From Clostridia bacterium (GTDB lineage: Bacteria; Bacillota; Clostridia; Oscillospirales; Acutalibacteraceae), in contig JAFRUA010000041.1 of assembly GCA_017434855.1 (NCBI GenBank), positions 1-32,938 on the forward strand: 32,938 nucleotides of DNA, in the 5' to 3' direction. The notes beneath the pieces were generated by a model. The model was not told the DNA's origin. It saw only the letters and a list, made by a program, of their open reading frames with translations, and did no database searches. Position numbers and translations under genes: made by a program. How positions within the stretch are numbered: position 1 is the stretch's first letter; every line of letters starts with the position of its first letter. Of the stretch, positions 1 to 5,752 are shown piece by piece.

Positions 1-183
1 ACCGAGGAAGGGAAAAAGATTTACGCGAGAAGAAAAGAAACGGTGGAGCGCAGCTTTGCCGATTCCAAAGAATTATTCGGACTACGCTATTGCAATATGC
101 GTGGTCTTTCCAAGGTTGCAGAACAATGTTAGCTTACCGCCGCCGCACACAATATGAAGAAAATCGCCATGTGCTGTGGGTAA
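1..183 (+). pseudogene. C-terminal remnant of an IS1182-type DDE transposase
   Basis: Reading from base 1 in frame 1 gives a transposase tail. It carries the YARRKETVERSFADSKELFG stretch (the C-terminal Y-R-E-K region of IS4/IS5/IS1182-type DDE transposases, with the presumed catalytic Glu in TVERSF) followed by LRYCNMRGL. The frame meets an in-frame TAG at 130-132, directly after AEQC, and then continues as LTAAAHNMKKIAMCCG to a TAA at 181-183. That continuation is exactly how these transposases end (...LLTAAAQNLKKIA), so the TAG is a nonsense mutation and not the natural end. The gene is truncated on the left by the window edge. Family assignment is from memory of the motif; IS1182 is most likely and a related IS4/IS5 group is possible. 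Confidence 0.75.
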
Positions 184-199
184 AAAACATGGCTTTTTT
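166..199 (+). terminator. Hairpin with T-run at the transposase end
   Basis: GCCATGT (166-172) pairs with ACATGGC (187-193) and is followed by six T residues (194-199). The left arm lies inside the last codons of the transposase remnant and its TAA is in the loop, a common arrangement for an IS-encoded terminator. Confidence 0.55.
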
Positions 200-261
200 C
201 TTGCCCTGAGCAAAAAACAACCCTATGCCTCTTGCAAAACATAGGGTTTGTCAGCAGTCTG

Positions 262-284
262 AAAACAGTCCGGTGGACTGTTTT
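262..284. terminator. Perfect 10-bp hairpin, possible bidirectional terminator
   Basis: AAAACAGTCC (262-271), loop GGT, GGACTGTTTT (275-284). The A-run and T-run on either side would allow termination in both directions. It lies between the transposase remnant and the end of rpsI. A second weaker stem (AACCCTATG with CATAGGGTT, about 219-248) sits just to the left and may belong to the IS end. Confidence 0.5.
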
Positions 285-334
285 TCGCGTTGGCCGCAGC
301 GGCTGTGCCGCGAGGACCCGCAGTTCCGTACCGC

Positions 335-367
335 AAAAAAGCAGTTCCTGCAAATTGCAGAAACTGC
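335..367 (-). terminator. Rho-independent terminator of rplM-rpsI
   Basis: On the minus strand, 17 bases after the rpsI stop, a 12-bp stem (arms 356-367 and 341-352, one G-T wobble, 3-base loop) is followed by six T (335-340). Position and form fit a strong intrinsic terminator for the ribosomal protein operon. Confidence 0.9.
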
Positions 368-383
368 TCTGAACTGTAGCTCG

Positions 384-782
384 TTATCTCTTTGAGAACT
401 GCGGTGCACGGCGAGCGCCTTTGAGACCGTATTTCTTTCTCTCTTTCATTCTCGGGTCGCGGGTCAGGAAGCCGGCCTTCTTGAGCGCCGGGCGAAGCGC
501 TTCGTCATACTGAAGCAGCGCACGGGCAAGGCCGTGACGGATGGCGCCGGCCTGGCCGGTGACGCCGCCGCCGGTGACGCGGCAAACGATGTCAAACTTT
601 TCGCCGGTCTCGGTGAGGATGAGGGGCTGACGCACGATCACCTTGAGCGTTTCAAGGCCGAAATAATCGTCAATGTCTCTGCCGTTGATGGTGATCTTGC
701 CGCTGCCGGCATACACGCGCACGCGGGCGATGGACTTTTTTCTGCGGCCGGTGCCGTAAAAGAACGGAGTTGTTTCGTACAT
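384..782 (-). CDS. rpsI: 30S ribosomal protein S9
   Basis: A 132-residue protein with the full S9 signature: N-terminal [15 protein letters not shown], central [19 protein letters not shown], and the basic C-terminal tail ending [12 protein letters not shown], which in S9 reaches toward the P-site tRNA. Length matches the family (about 130 residues). The ATG at 780-782 is preceded by AGGAGGA at good spacing. It lies 17 bases downstream of rplM and is followed by a strong terminator, so the two form the usual L13-S9 operon transcribed from the rplM promoter. Nothing is unusual about it. Confidence 0.98.
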   Translation of the reverse strand: MYETTPFFYGTGRRKKSIARVRVYAGSGKITINGRDIDDYFGLETLKVIVRQPLILTETGEKFDIVCRVTGGGVTGQAGAIRHGLARALLQYDEALRPALKKAGFLTRDPRMKERKKYGLKGARRAPQFSKR

Positions 783-799
783 TTCAAATTCCTCCTTGA

Positions 800-1228
800 T
801 TAAAGCTCAACCGTTTCGGGCTTCTGCGCCGCGTGGTTGTGTTCCGGGCCGGCATAAACGCGCAGTCTGGTCAGCGCCTTGCGGCCGATCGTCGTGTCGG
901 GCACCATGCCCTTGACGGCCTTTTCCACCACAAATTCCGGCTTCTCAGCCATCATCGTGCGGTACTTGACCTGCTTCAGGTTGCCGATGTAGCCCGTGTG
1001 ATGATAGTACATCTTCTGGTCCAGCTTTTTGCCGGTCAGAACGATCTTGTCGGCGTTGATGATGATGACGTGGTCGCCGCAGTCCATGTGCGGAACAAAC
1101 GTCGGCTTGTGCTTGCCGCGCAGCAGGTCGGCCGCCTTGGTCGCCACGCTGCCCAGCGTTTTGCCTTCGGCGTCGATCAGATACCAGTTCCGGGTGATCT
1201 CGCCGGCTTTGGGCATATAAGTTGACAT
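800..1228 (-). CDS. rplM: 50S ribosomal protein L13
   Basis: A 142-residue L13 with the recognisable [19 protein letters not shown] start, [28 protein letters not shown] (shown here only as landmarks LLRGKHKP and NADKI), YYHHTGY, and MVPDTTIGR regions. An ATG exists five codons upstream (1241-1243), but it overlaps the GGAGG at 1237-1241. The ATG at 1226-1228, 8 bases after that Shine-Dalgarno, is therefore the start (MSTYMPKAG). It is the first gene of the rplM-rpsI operon and has a strong promoter about 60 bases upstream. The leader of about 50 nt contains a short GCGC/GCGC hairpin around 1255-1266 that could be an L13-type autoregulatory leader, but this is not demonstrable by eye. Confidence 0.98.
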   Translation of the reverse strand: MSTYMPKAGEITRNWYLIDAEGKTLGSVATKAADLLRGKHKPTFVPHMDCGDHVIIINADKIVLTGKKLDQKMYYHHTGYIGNLKQVKYRTMMAEKPEFVVEKAVKGMVPDTTIGRKALTRLRVYAGPEHNHAAQKPETVEL

Positions 1229-1287
1229 ATCGGGTTCCTCCAATCAAAGTTTCTGCGCCGTGGCGCGGTCTGTCAAATTACTCCGGT

Positions 1288-1316
1288 ATCTTACCACACC
1301 CGCTTCGCTTTGTCAA
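1288..1316 (-). promoter_or_regulatory. sigma-A promoter of rplM-rpsI
   Basis: On the minus strand, -35 TTGACA (1311-1316), 17-base spacer, -10 TAAGAT (1288-1293). The distance to the rplM start gives a short leader of about 50 nt. Confidence 0.85.
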
Positions 1317-1424
1317 CCCCTTTTTTCAACTTTTTTTAATTTACAATTTTATTCCTTTGATTTTTGCGCTTTTCCTCGTTTTTCCTCGTGTTTTCTCAAT
1401 AACGATTTTCATTTTTCCGTACGC

Positions 1425-1466
1425 CTTCTTTTCTTTCGTAAGGAAAGAAAAGAAGCAAAAGAAAGC
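1425..1466 (+). repeat. Extragenic hairpin repeat, copy 1 (purine-rich type)
   Basis: CTTCTTTTCTTTC (1425-1437), 5-base loop, GAAAGAAAAGAAG (1443-1455), a 13-bp perfect stem followed by CAAAAGAAAGCA. The right arm plus the following CAAAAGAAAGCA recurs after lysC (14382-14403), again preceded by a complementary left arm, so it is a dispersed palindromic element. The stretch 1320-1990 contains no credible gene: candidate frames are low-complexity and lack ribosome binding sites. Confidence 0.65.
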
Positions 1467-1583
1467 AGTTTCGCCGCAGACAGATCACGCCGGGCAGCCC
1501 GATTCGGCTCTGTTTTGTACGCGGGGAACAGTTCAGCGACCGAAAGAAAGCCCCCGCCGCCGAAAGAAAGCGACAGCAAAAAG

Positions 1584-1622
1584 CCCTCCCCTTTGAAGGG
1601 GAGGGTGGCAATCCGAAGGATT
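1584..1622. repeat. REP-like double hairpin
   Basis: CCCTCCCCTT (1584-1593) pairs perfectly with AAGGGGAGGG (1596-1605). A second small stem follows directly, AATCC (1610-1614) with GGATT (1618-1622), then GACGGGTGAGG. This layout of a G-rich palindrome, TGGCA, a variable short hairpin and GACGGRTGAGG resembles extragenic palindromes that I recall in Oscillospirales genomes. That resemblance is from memory and was not searched. Confidence 0.6.
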
Positions 1623-1835
1623 GACGGGTGAGGTTGTCACGCTCTGCCGAACAGGCGGGCGAAGAGATTGCGGAACCACTGAAGGATGTGTCGGAAGAAA
1701 TTGAACGAATCCTTTCCCGTTCGATCCTTTCATAAAAGAAACGCGCCTTGAAGAACCCTCTGTCCTTCATTTTTCACGCTTTGCACACCGCTTCGCTCCC
1801 AGCCCCATGCGGGTTTATCTCGTCCGGCATCTTGC

Positions 1836-1930
1836 TTTTCCACAAAGGTTTCACACATTCTCCACGAAGTTTTCCTTGATTTTCCACTGAAAAGCGGGGG
1901 TTTTGCACGTTTTCCTTGTAGTTTTCCACA
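1836..1930 (+). other. Cluster of DnaA-box-like TTTTCCACN motifs
   Basis: TTTTCCACA (1836-1844), TTCTCCACG (1858-1866), TTTTCCACT (1880-1888) and TTTTCCACA (1922-1930), with two further TTTTCCTTG (1870, 1910), lie in one orientation within 95 bases. The DnaA consensus is TTATCCACA, so each has one to three mismatches. No dnaA/dnaN or AT-rich unwinding region is nearby, so this is a tentative protein-binding cluster and not an origin. Confidence 0.2.
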
Positions 1931-1949
1931 TCCAAATCGATTCCGAAAC

Positions 1950-1988
1950 AGAAAAAATCCGCCTGTAAAGTTCAGTCGCTTTACAGGC
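1950..1988 (-). terminator. Terminator of the sugar isomerase-like gene
   Basis: On the minus strand, GCCTGTAAAG (1979-1988) and its complement (1961-1970) form a 10-bp stem with an 8-base loop, followed by GGATTTTTTC. It starts 12 bases after the stop of the gene ending at 2001. Confidence 0.85.
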
Positions 1989-2000
1989 AGACATTCATTT

Positions 2001-2777
2001 TTACTGCCAGATTGCTTCCAAAAACTTCTGCGCCCGGGTGAGCTGACCGTCGCTTTGGAAGTTTCTGCGATACAGTTCGATCATCAGCGCGCCGTCATAG
2101 CCGAGGCTGTCCAGCGTCGCCTTGAGCCGGCGGAAATCGAACGCACCCTCCCCCGGCGGCAGGCAGTCCTGCGTGTCGGTGCTGTCGCTGACGTGCAGGT
2201 GAACGATCTGCGGCCCCAGCCGCGCCAGGAATGTGAAGGGGTCCTCCTGTGCGCGCTTTGCCTGCTTGAGGTCAAGGACCATGCAAAGGTCGCCGCCCAG
2301 CAGCGTATTCAGCCGCTCCATAAAGGCCGGCGTTTCGCCGACGTAGTGCACCACGTTTTCATGCGCCGCGCGCACGCCGAACTGCTTTGCACGTTCGTCC
2401 AGCCGAAAGAAACGCTCGGCATAGTCCGCCTCGTCGATCAACTGCGTCTTGGCGCCGTGAAACACTGCATAAGACGCCCCCAACGCAGCAGCCGCCGCAA
2501 ACAGCGGGGCATACAGGTCCAGCGCGTCCGTGAACCGCCGGCGGTATTCGCTGAACAGCCAGTACCCCTCCGCAAACGACTGGAACGGGTGCACCGACGT
2601 GACCGTCATACCATAGGCGTCGCGGATCGTGCACAGCTCATGCAGCAGCGGCCCTGTCAGTTCCGACGGCGTATTGAAAAAGATCTCTGTGGTTTTTGCG
2701 CCCGCTTCGCCCACGCGCCGCAGCGACCGCTCGGTCTCCAGCGGGTAAAAGCAGGAGGAGGAAATGCCGATGTTCAC
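2001..2777 (-). CDS. Xylose isomerase-like TIM barrel (sugar isomerase/epimerase family)
   Basis: A 258-residue protein of the xylose isomerase-like TIM barrel family (AP endonuclease 2 superfamily), which contains sugar-phosphate epimerases, inosose dehydratase-type enzymes and endonuclease IV. It begins NIGISSSCF. The metal-site carboxylates and histidines of the barrel strands are visible in AAHENVVHY, MVLDLKQAKRA, IVHLHVSDSTD and MIELYRRNF. The first codon is GTG (2775-2777), preceded by GAGGTGA at 5 bases; no ATG fits better. It is cytoplasmic, with no signal peptide. It stands alone with its own terminator, downstream of a gene-free repeat copy. Substrate cannot be read from the sequence. 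Endonuclease IV itself is unlikely because its extra metal ligands are not evident. Confidence 0.8.
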   Translation of the reverse strand: MNIGISSSCFYPLETERSLRRVGEAGAKTTEIFFNTPSELTGPLLHELCTIRDAYGMTVTSVHPFQSFAEGYWLFSEYRRRFTDALDLYAPLFAAAAALGASYAVFHGAKTQLIDEADYAERFFRLDERAKQFGVRAAHENVVHYVGETPAFMERLNTLLGGDLCMVLDLKQAKRAQEDPFTFLARLGPQIVHLHVSDSTDTQDCLPPGEGAFDFRRLKATLDSLGYDGALMIELYRRNFQSDGQLTRAQKFLEAIWQ

Positions 2778-2800
2778 GTTGTCACCTCACAAAAAGCCGG

Positions 2801-3008
2801 CAGACGTCGAGAAAGTCAGCCAGACGTCGTGCTTCTCGTCCCGAAGCTGTACGAGGGTACCGCGAGCGGGCGAGAACGCGGCGAATTTGCAAATCGCACC
2901 GACAAATTCACGGGATTTGTCGGTGCGATTCTTGGCGTTCTGACAAAACGAAACTGCTTAAATTTCGTTTCATTTTGCAAATGGTCTGGCGACTTTATCG
3001 ACCGTCTG
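2801..3008 (+). repeat. Modular hairpin repeat, copy A (inverted relative to 4419-4615)
   Basis: A 92-base module (2801-2892) matches the reverse complement of 4524-4615 at 88 of 92 positions. A second module of about 34 bases (2975-3008) matches the reverse complement of 4419-4452, with two substitutions and one indel. Between the modules the sequence is unrelated to copy B. Here it holds a 16-bp perfect stem (2892-2907 with 2915-2930, 7-base loop) and a second stem around AAACGAAA/TTTCGTTT. Beyond the short module lies another unique hairpin (GGGCGG/CCGCCC, about 3008-3028). The two copies flank the metallophosphoesterase gene in inverted orientation. Confidence 0.8.
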
Positions 3009-3043
3009 GGCGGCACAGCGTACCGCCCCCGTTGTTGGATTGA

Positions 3044-4273
3044 TCAATACAGGCCCTTCCACGGCGTGAGGAAGATCATGCGCGCAAGGAAGCGCAGGAT
3101 GTCGCCGAAGATCGCGGTGGACATCAGGTCGATCGGAACGATGCGAACGCGCTTGCCCGTGACGTCACGGTAATACAGCGTGCGGGTGGTGAAGTTTTTC
3201 ACGTCGTCCTCTTTGAAATCGAACATGCGGATGGTGCGCTTGTCACCGTCGCCATAGGCCGCAAAGCCGGTGCCGCCGTTGTAGCCCATGATGATGCCGT
3301 CGTCAGACTTCATCACAAAGTTGTTGACGTGGTCGTGCGCAAAGAACGCCGCAAAGACGTCGCCCTTTTCCACCCAGGCGTCATACTGGCCGGACGGGGA
3401 ATCAAAGGTCTCGGAGCAGGGCGCTTCGCCGACGACGTTGTTATCGCCGACCAGATACTCCTTCTTCACCTTGTACCACTTATAGTCGTTGAGGCTGAAG
3501 ATGGCGTTGTTGCTCTCTTTGACGGTCGTCTTTTCCAAGCACTGATAGATTTCCTTGACCGGAACGTGCTGATACACGATGGAGGGCACGACCGCGCCGC
3601 CGTTGAGCGCCGCCAGCTCGTCGCACTTGTTCTTGTACCACTCGACCTGCTCGGGATAGCAGCCGGTGTAACCGTTGGCAAGGCCGCTCTTGTTGTTGGA
3701 ATCCATGATGTAGATGTTCAGCGCCAGCTTGGTGCCGGTGCTGTCCAGCACGGGAATGTTGAACGTGAACGGGTCGCAGCTGTCGTTGAAGATGCAGTAT
3801 TCATATTCACTGAAGATGTCGCGCATCTCCTGGATCGAAACCTTCTGCGCGTCGGACCGGTCATGGTCGTGGTTGCCCATGGTGACGGCAAACGGGATCT
3901 TGAACTCGTTGAGCAGCGACGCAAAGTTGCGCAGCGCGGCCTTCACGCGCTTGGCGTTGGCAAACAGGAAAACGTCGTTGAGGATGTCGCCCGGAACCAC
4001 GATGAGGTCCGGCTGTTCCTGCTTCACTGCGGCGCGGATGAATTCCTTTGTGCGCTTGTTCATTTTGTCGGTATCCTGCGTGTCGTTGATCTGCATGATC
4101 TTGAACGTGCCGTCTTCTTTGAACTGCAGGGTGTTGACGCCCTCCAGCGCAGCGGCAAGGTCAGAGGTCGCCGCGGGCGTCTCCGGATCGGCGCCGTCGT
4201 CCGCTGCAAACGCGGCGGTACCACAGGAGAACATAAACAGGATGGCTAAAAGGATGCTGATGGTTTTTTTCAT
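3044..4273 (-). CDS. Secreted calcineurin-like metallophosphoesterase
   Basis: A 409-residue protein. It starts at the ATG 4271-4273 (MKKTISILLAILF), preceded by AAGGGG; an upstream in-frame start lacks a ribosome site. Residues 1-23 form a signal peptide, probably cut after AFA; Cys17 in MFSCGT could alternatively be a lipid site. The metallophosphoesterase motifs appear in order: IMQINDTQD (about 59-67), VVPGDIL (about 92-98), TMGNHDHD (131-138), YQHVPVKE, and FFAHDHVN. In motif I the usual D-x-H reads D-T-Q, a variant seen in some purple-acid-phosphatase-like/Dcr2-type members. The predicted role is extracellular hydrolysis of a phosphate ester or anhydride. The gene is monocistronic, with its own promoter, and is bracketed by inverted copies of a 200-base repeat. 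The precise substrate is unknown. Confidence 0.85.
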   Translation of the reverse strand: MKKTISILLAILFMFSCGTAAFAADDGADPETPAATSDLAAALEGVNTLQFKEDGTFKIMQINDTQDTDKMNKRTKEFIRAAVKQEQPDLIVVPGDILNDVFLFANAKRVKAALRNFASLLNEFKIPFAVTMGNHDHDRSDAQKVSIQEMRDIFSEYEYCIFNDSCDPFTFNIPVLDSTGTKLALNIYIMDSNNKSGLANGYTGCYPEQVEWYKNKCDELAALNGGAVVPSIVYQHVPVKEIYQCLEKTTVKESNNAIFSLNDYKWYKVKKEYLVGDNNVVGEAPCSETFDSPSGQYDAWVEKGDVFAAFFAHDHVNNFVMKSDDGIIMGYNGGTGFAAYGDGDKRTIRMFDFKEDDVKNFTTRTLYYRDVTGKRVRIVPIDLMSTAIFGDILRFLARMIFLTPWKGLY

Positions 4274-4329
4274 AAAAATACCCCTTTCTGTGTTTGATGC
4301 GATGCGAAACACATCGCCCGGATGCTGTT

Positions 4330-4358
4330 ATTATATCAAAATTCCACAAAAAAAACAA
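4330..4358 (-). promoter_or_regulatory. Promoter of the metallophosphoesterase gene
   Basis: Minus strand: -10 TATAAT (4330-4335), 17-base spacer, -35-like TTGTTT (4353-4358). The T-rich spacer side overlaps the T-run of the upstream terminator. Confidence 0.65.
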
Positions 4359-4382
4359 GGCGCGCGCCTTTTCATCTGCAAC

Positions 4383-4415
4383 AAAAAAACGGCAGCCTTT
4401 TTGTGAAAGCTGCCG
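4383..4415 (-). terminator. Hairpin terminator beside repeat copy B
   Basis: Minus strand: CGGCAGC (4409-4415 complement) pairs with GCTGCCG (4390-4396 complement), extended by AAA/TTT inside, then seven T (4383-4389). It abuts the short conserved module of repeat copy B, occupying the same place as the GGGCGG hairpin next to copy A. Confidence 0.8.
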
Positions 4416-4418
4416 ATA

Positions 4419-4615
4419 CAGACGCCGATAAAGCCGCCAGACCATTTGCAATATGGGTCGTTTTTGCATGTTGCGGCGCAAAACAAAAAATCATCAACAA
4501 ACCACGCGATTCGTTGATGATGATTGCAAATTCGCCGCGTTCTCGCCCGCTCGCGGTACCCTCGTACAGCTTCGGGGCGAGAAGCGCGGCGTCTGCCTGA
4601 CTTTCTCGACGTCTG
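4419..4615 (-). repeat. Modular hairpin repeat, copy B
   Basis: This is the inverted partner of 2801-3008. The 92-base module is at 4524-4615 and the short module at 4419-4452. The unrelated core between them contains a 9-bp hairpin with a T-run on the minus strand. The long module begins 12 bases beyond the stop codon of the gene at 4627-5106. See copy A for the comparison. Confidence 0.8.
4485..4521 (-). terminator. Terminator in the core of repeat copy B
   Basis: Minus strand: a 9-bp stem (4513-4521 with 4490-4498), 14-base loop, then TTTTTTG. It would end transcripts from the paralogous pair 4627-5619. Confidence 0.75.
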
Positions 4616-4626
4616 TCAGATGTCTG

Positions 4627-5106
4627 TTATGCTTCGGGCACGATCAGCACGTCCTCATAGACGAGCGCGGGCGCCGACAGCACGCGAATCTCTACGCTGT
4701 AGGTGCCGGGCGCCGAATAGTCGCCGAAGGTCAAACACACATTCAGCGTGAAGTCCTGTCCGTTCTTGATATAGAGCGGGTTGCCCTCAAAGGTGTACTC
4801 GTCGCACACCGGAAGGTCCTGCGACGGGACGCGCGTGCCGTTGTCGTCCAGCATCTTATAAGTCCGCACCATCACAACGGCGGGCAGGTTGGTCTCAAAC
4901 GGTCTACCCTTGTTGTGGCATTTGATCTGGATGTTCGCCTCGGCGCCTTCTTCGGTCATTGTGCAGACCACAGGGCCGTTGTCAAAGGTCGTGGAACGGA
5001 CTTCCACATACGCCGGCGCGCTGCCGTAGGGGATCCCGAGCAGGAACACAACGACGGCAACATAAAGGCCGACGAAAAACTTTTTGAGTTGATTGAATAC
5101 GACCAT
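4627..5106 (-). CDS. Membrane-anchored hypothetical protein, paralogue 1
   Basis: I do not recognise a family. The chosen start is the ATG at 5104-5106 (MVVFNQLKK), 8 bases after AAGGAG; a GTG three codons upstream lies too close to that site. The protein has 159 residues. After a short basic N-terminus there is one hydrophobic segment (about 10-27, FFVGLYVAVVVFLLGIP), then an extracytoplasmic beta-rich domain. It shares with its upstream neighbour the blocks DNGPVVCT.TE.G, VDDNG-type turns (LDDNGTRVP), EGNPLYIKNGQDFTLNV and EDVLIVP, so the two are tandem duplicates. A pair of cysteines (VVCT, IKCH) is also shared and could form a disulphide. It is probably co-transcribed with 5140-5619 (gap 33 bases). 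Confidence 0.8.
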   Translation of the reverse strand: MVVFNQLKKFFVGLYVAVVVFLLGIPYGSAPAYVEVRSTTFDNGPVVCTMTEEGAEANIQIKCHNKGRPFETNLPAVVMVRTYKMLDDNGTRVPSQDLPVCDEYTFEGNPLYIKNGQDFTLNVCLTFGDYSAPGTYSVEIRVLSAPALVYEDVLIVPEA

Positions 5107-5139
5107 CTCATTCACTCCTTATCTGATGGTTGTTGGTTG

Positions 5140-5619
5140 TCAGGGGACGATCAGCGCATCTTCAAAGACCGCGTCGTTTGCCGAATGCATTCCGCGCAGC
5201 ACGATGGTGTAAGCACCGGACTGTACCGGCTCGTCAAAGCGCAGATGCACGTTCAGCGTGAAGTCCTGCCCCTTTTTGATGTACATCGGATTGCCTTCAA
5301 TGTCGTAGCCGTATGCGATGTCGAAATCTTTGGTCGGCACGCGTTCGCCGTTGTCGTCCACCAGCTTGTAGACCCGCACATCCAGCAGATGCGTTTGCTC
5401 GATGTTTCTTGTGTCGCCGACGCCATAGGTGCACTCGCACTTCAGTTGGAAGTCCGCCCGGACGCCGTCCTCTGTCCGGGTACAGACAACAGGCCCGTCG
5501 TTAAACGGCGTTTTGACCAGCTCCACCTGATAGCCGCCGGTCCCGTTGGGGAAGGCGAGCATCCAGAAGATCAGCGGAAAGAACAGCCACAGGAAAAAGG
5601 CTTTGATGTTGCTCCACAT
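5140..5619 (-). CDS. Membrane-anchored hypothetical protein, paralogue 2
   Basis: A 159-residue protein of unrecognised family, the upstream member of a tandem pair with 4627-5106. The ATG (5617-5619) follows AAGGAG by 9 bases; the sequence around both start sites (AAGGAGTGAAT) is duplicated too. One hydrophobic segment (about 6-23, KAFFLWLFFPLIFWMLAF) precedes an exported domain with the blocks NDGPVVCTRTEDG, VYKLVDDNGERVP, EGNPMYIKKGQDFTLNV and FEDALIVP. The conserved GQDFTLNV and the YT/YSV strand near the end suggest an immunoglobulin-like beta sandwich, which is an inference. A promoter lies just upstream. Function unknown. Confidence 0.8.
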   Translation of the reverse strand: MWSNIKAFFLWLFFPLIFWMLAFPNGTGGYQVELVKTPFNDGPVVCTRTEDGVRADFQLKCECTYGVGDTRNIEQTHLLDVRVYKLVDDNGERVPTKDFDIAYGYDIEGNPMYIKKGQDFTLNVHLRFDEPVQSGAYTIVLRGMHSANDAVFEDALIVP

Positions 5620-5646
5620 GTTTATTCACTCCTTGTTCATTTTTTC

Positions 5647-5675
5647 ATTATGGCATAATAAATTGAAAGATGCAA
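5647..5675 (-). promoter_or_regulatory. Promoter of the paralogous pair
   Basis: Minus strand: -35 TTGCAT (5670-5675), 17-base spacer, -10 CATAAT (5647-5652), about 28 bases before the start codon at 5619. Confidence 0.65.
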
Positions 5676-5698
5676 CCCCGCATGAATATGCGAAATTC

Positions 5699-5732
5699 AC
5701 AAAAAGAAGGCAGCCCTTTTGTAAGGACTGCC
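5699..5732 (-). terminator. Terminator of the BIG2 protein gene
   Basis: Minus strand: GGCAG.CCTT (5723-5732 complement) pairs with AAGG.CTGCC (5709-5718 complement) with one internal mismatch, followed by TTCTTTTTG. It lies 20 bases after the stop at 5753. Confidence 0.75.
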
Positions 5733-5752
5733 AAGAACGCATCTTTATCGTT

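Noticed and set aside
130-132. In-frame TAG as a recoded sense codon
   Set aside because: Other genes here end normally and no recoding signal is seen; a decayed transposase is the simpler reading.
1222-1770. Several 66-124 codon frames in the gene-free island
   Set aside because: They run through palindromic repeats in both directions, are Arg/Ser/Phe-rich, and lack ribosome sites.
2801-4615. Composite transposon ends around the metallophosphoesterase
   Set aside because: The repeats lack a transposase gene, terminal short inverted repeats and visible target duplications; they are reported as modular repeats instead.
4453-5658. A 401-codon plus-strand frame across repeat copy B and the paralogous pair
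   Set aside because: It starts inside a dispersed repeat, has no family features, and covers both paralogues antisense, which explains its internal similarity.
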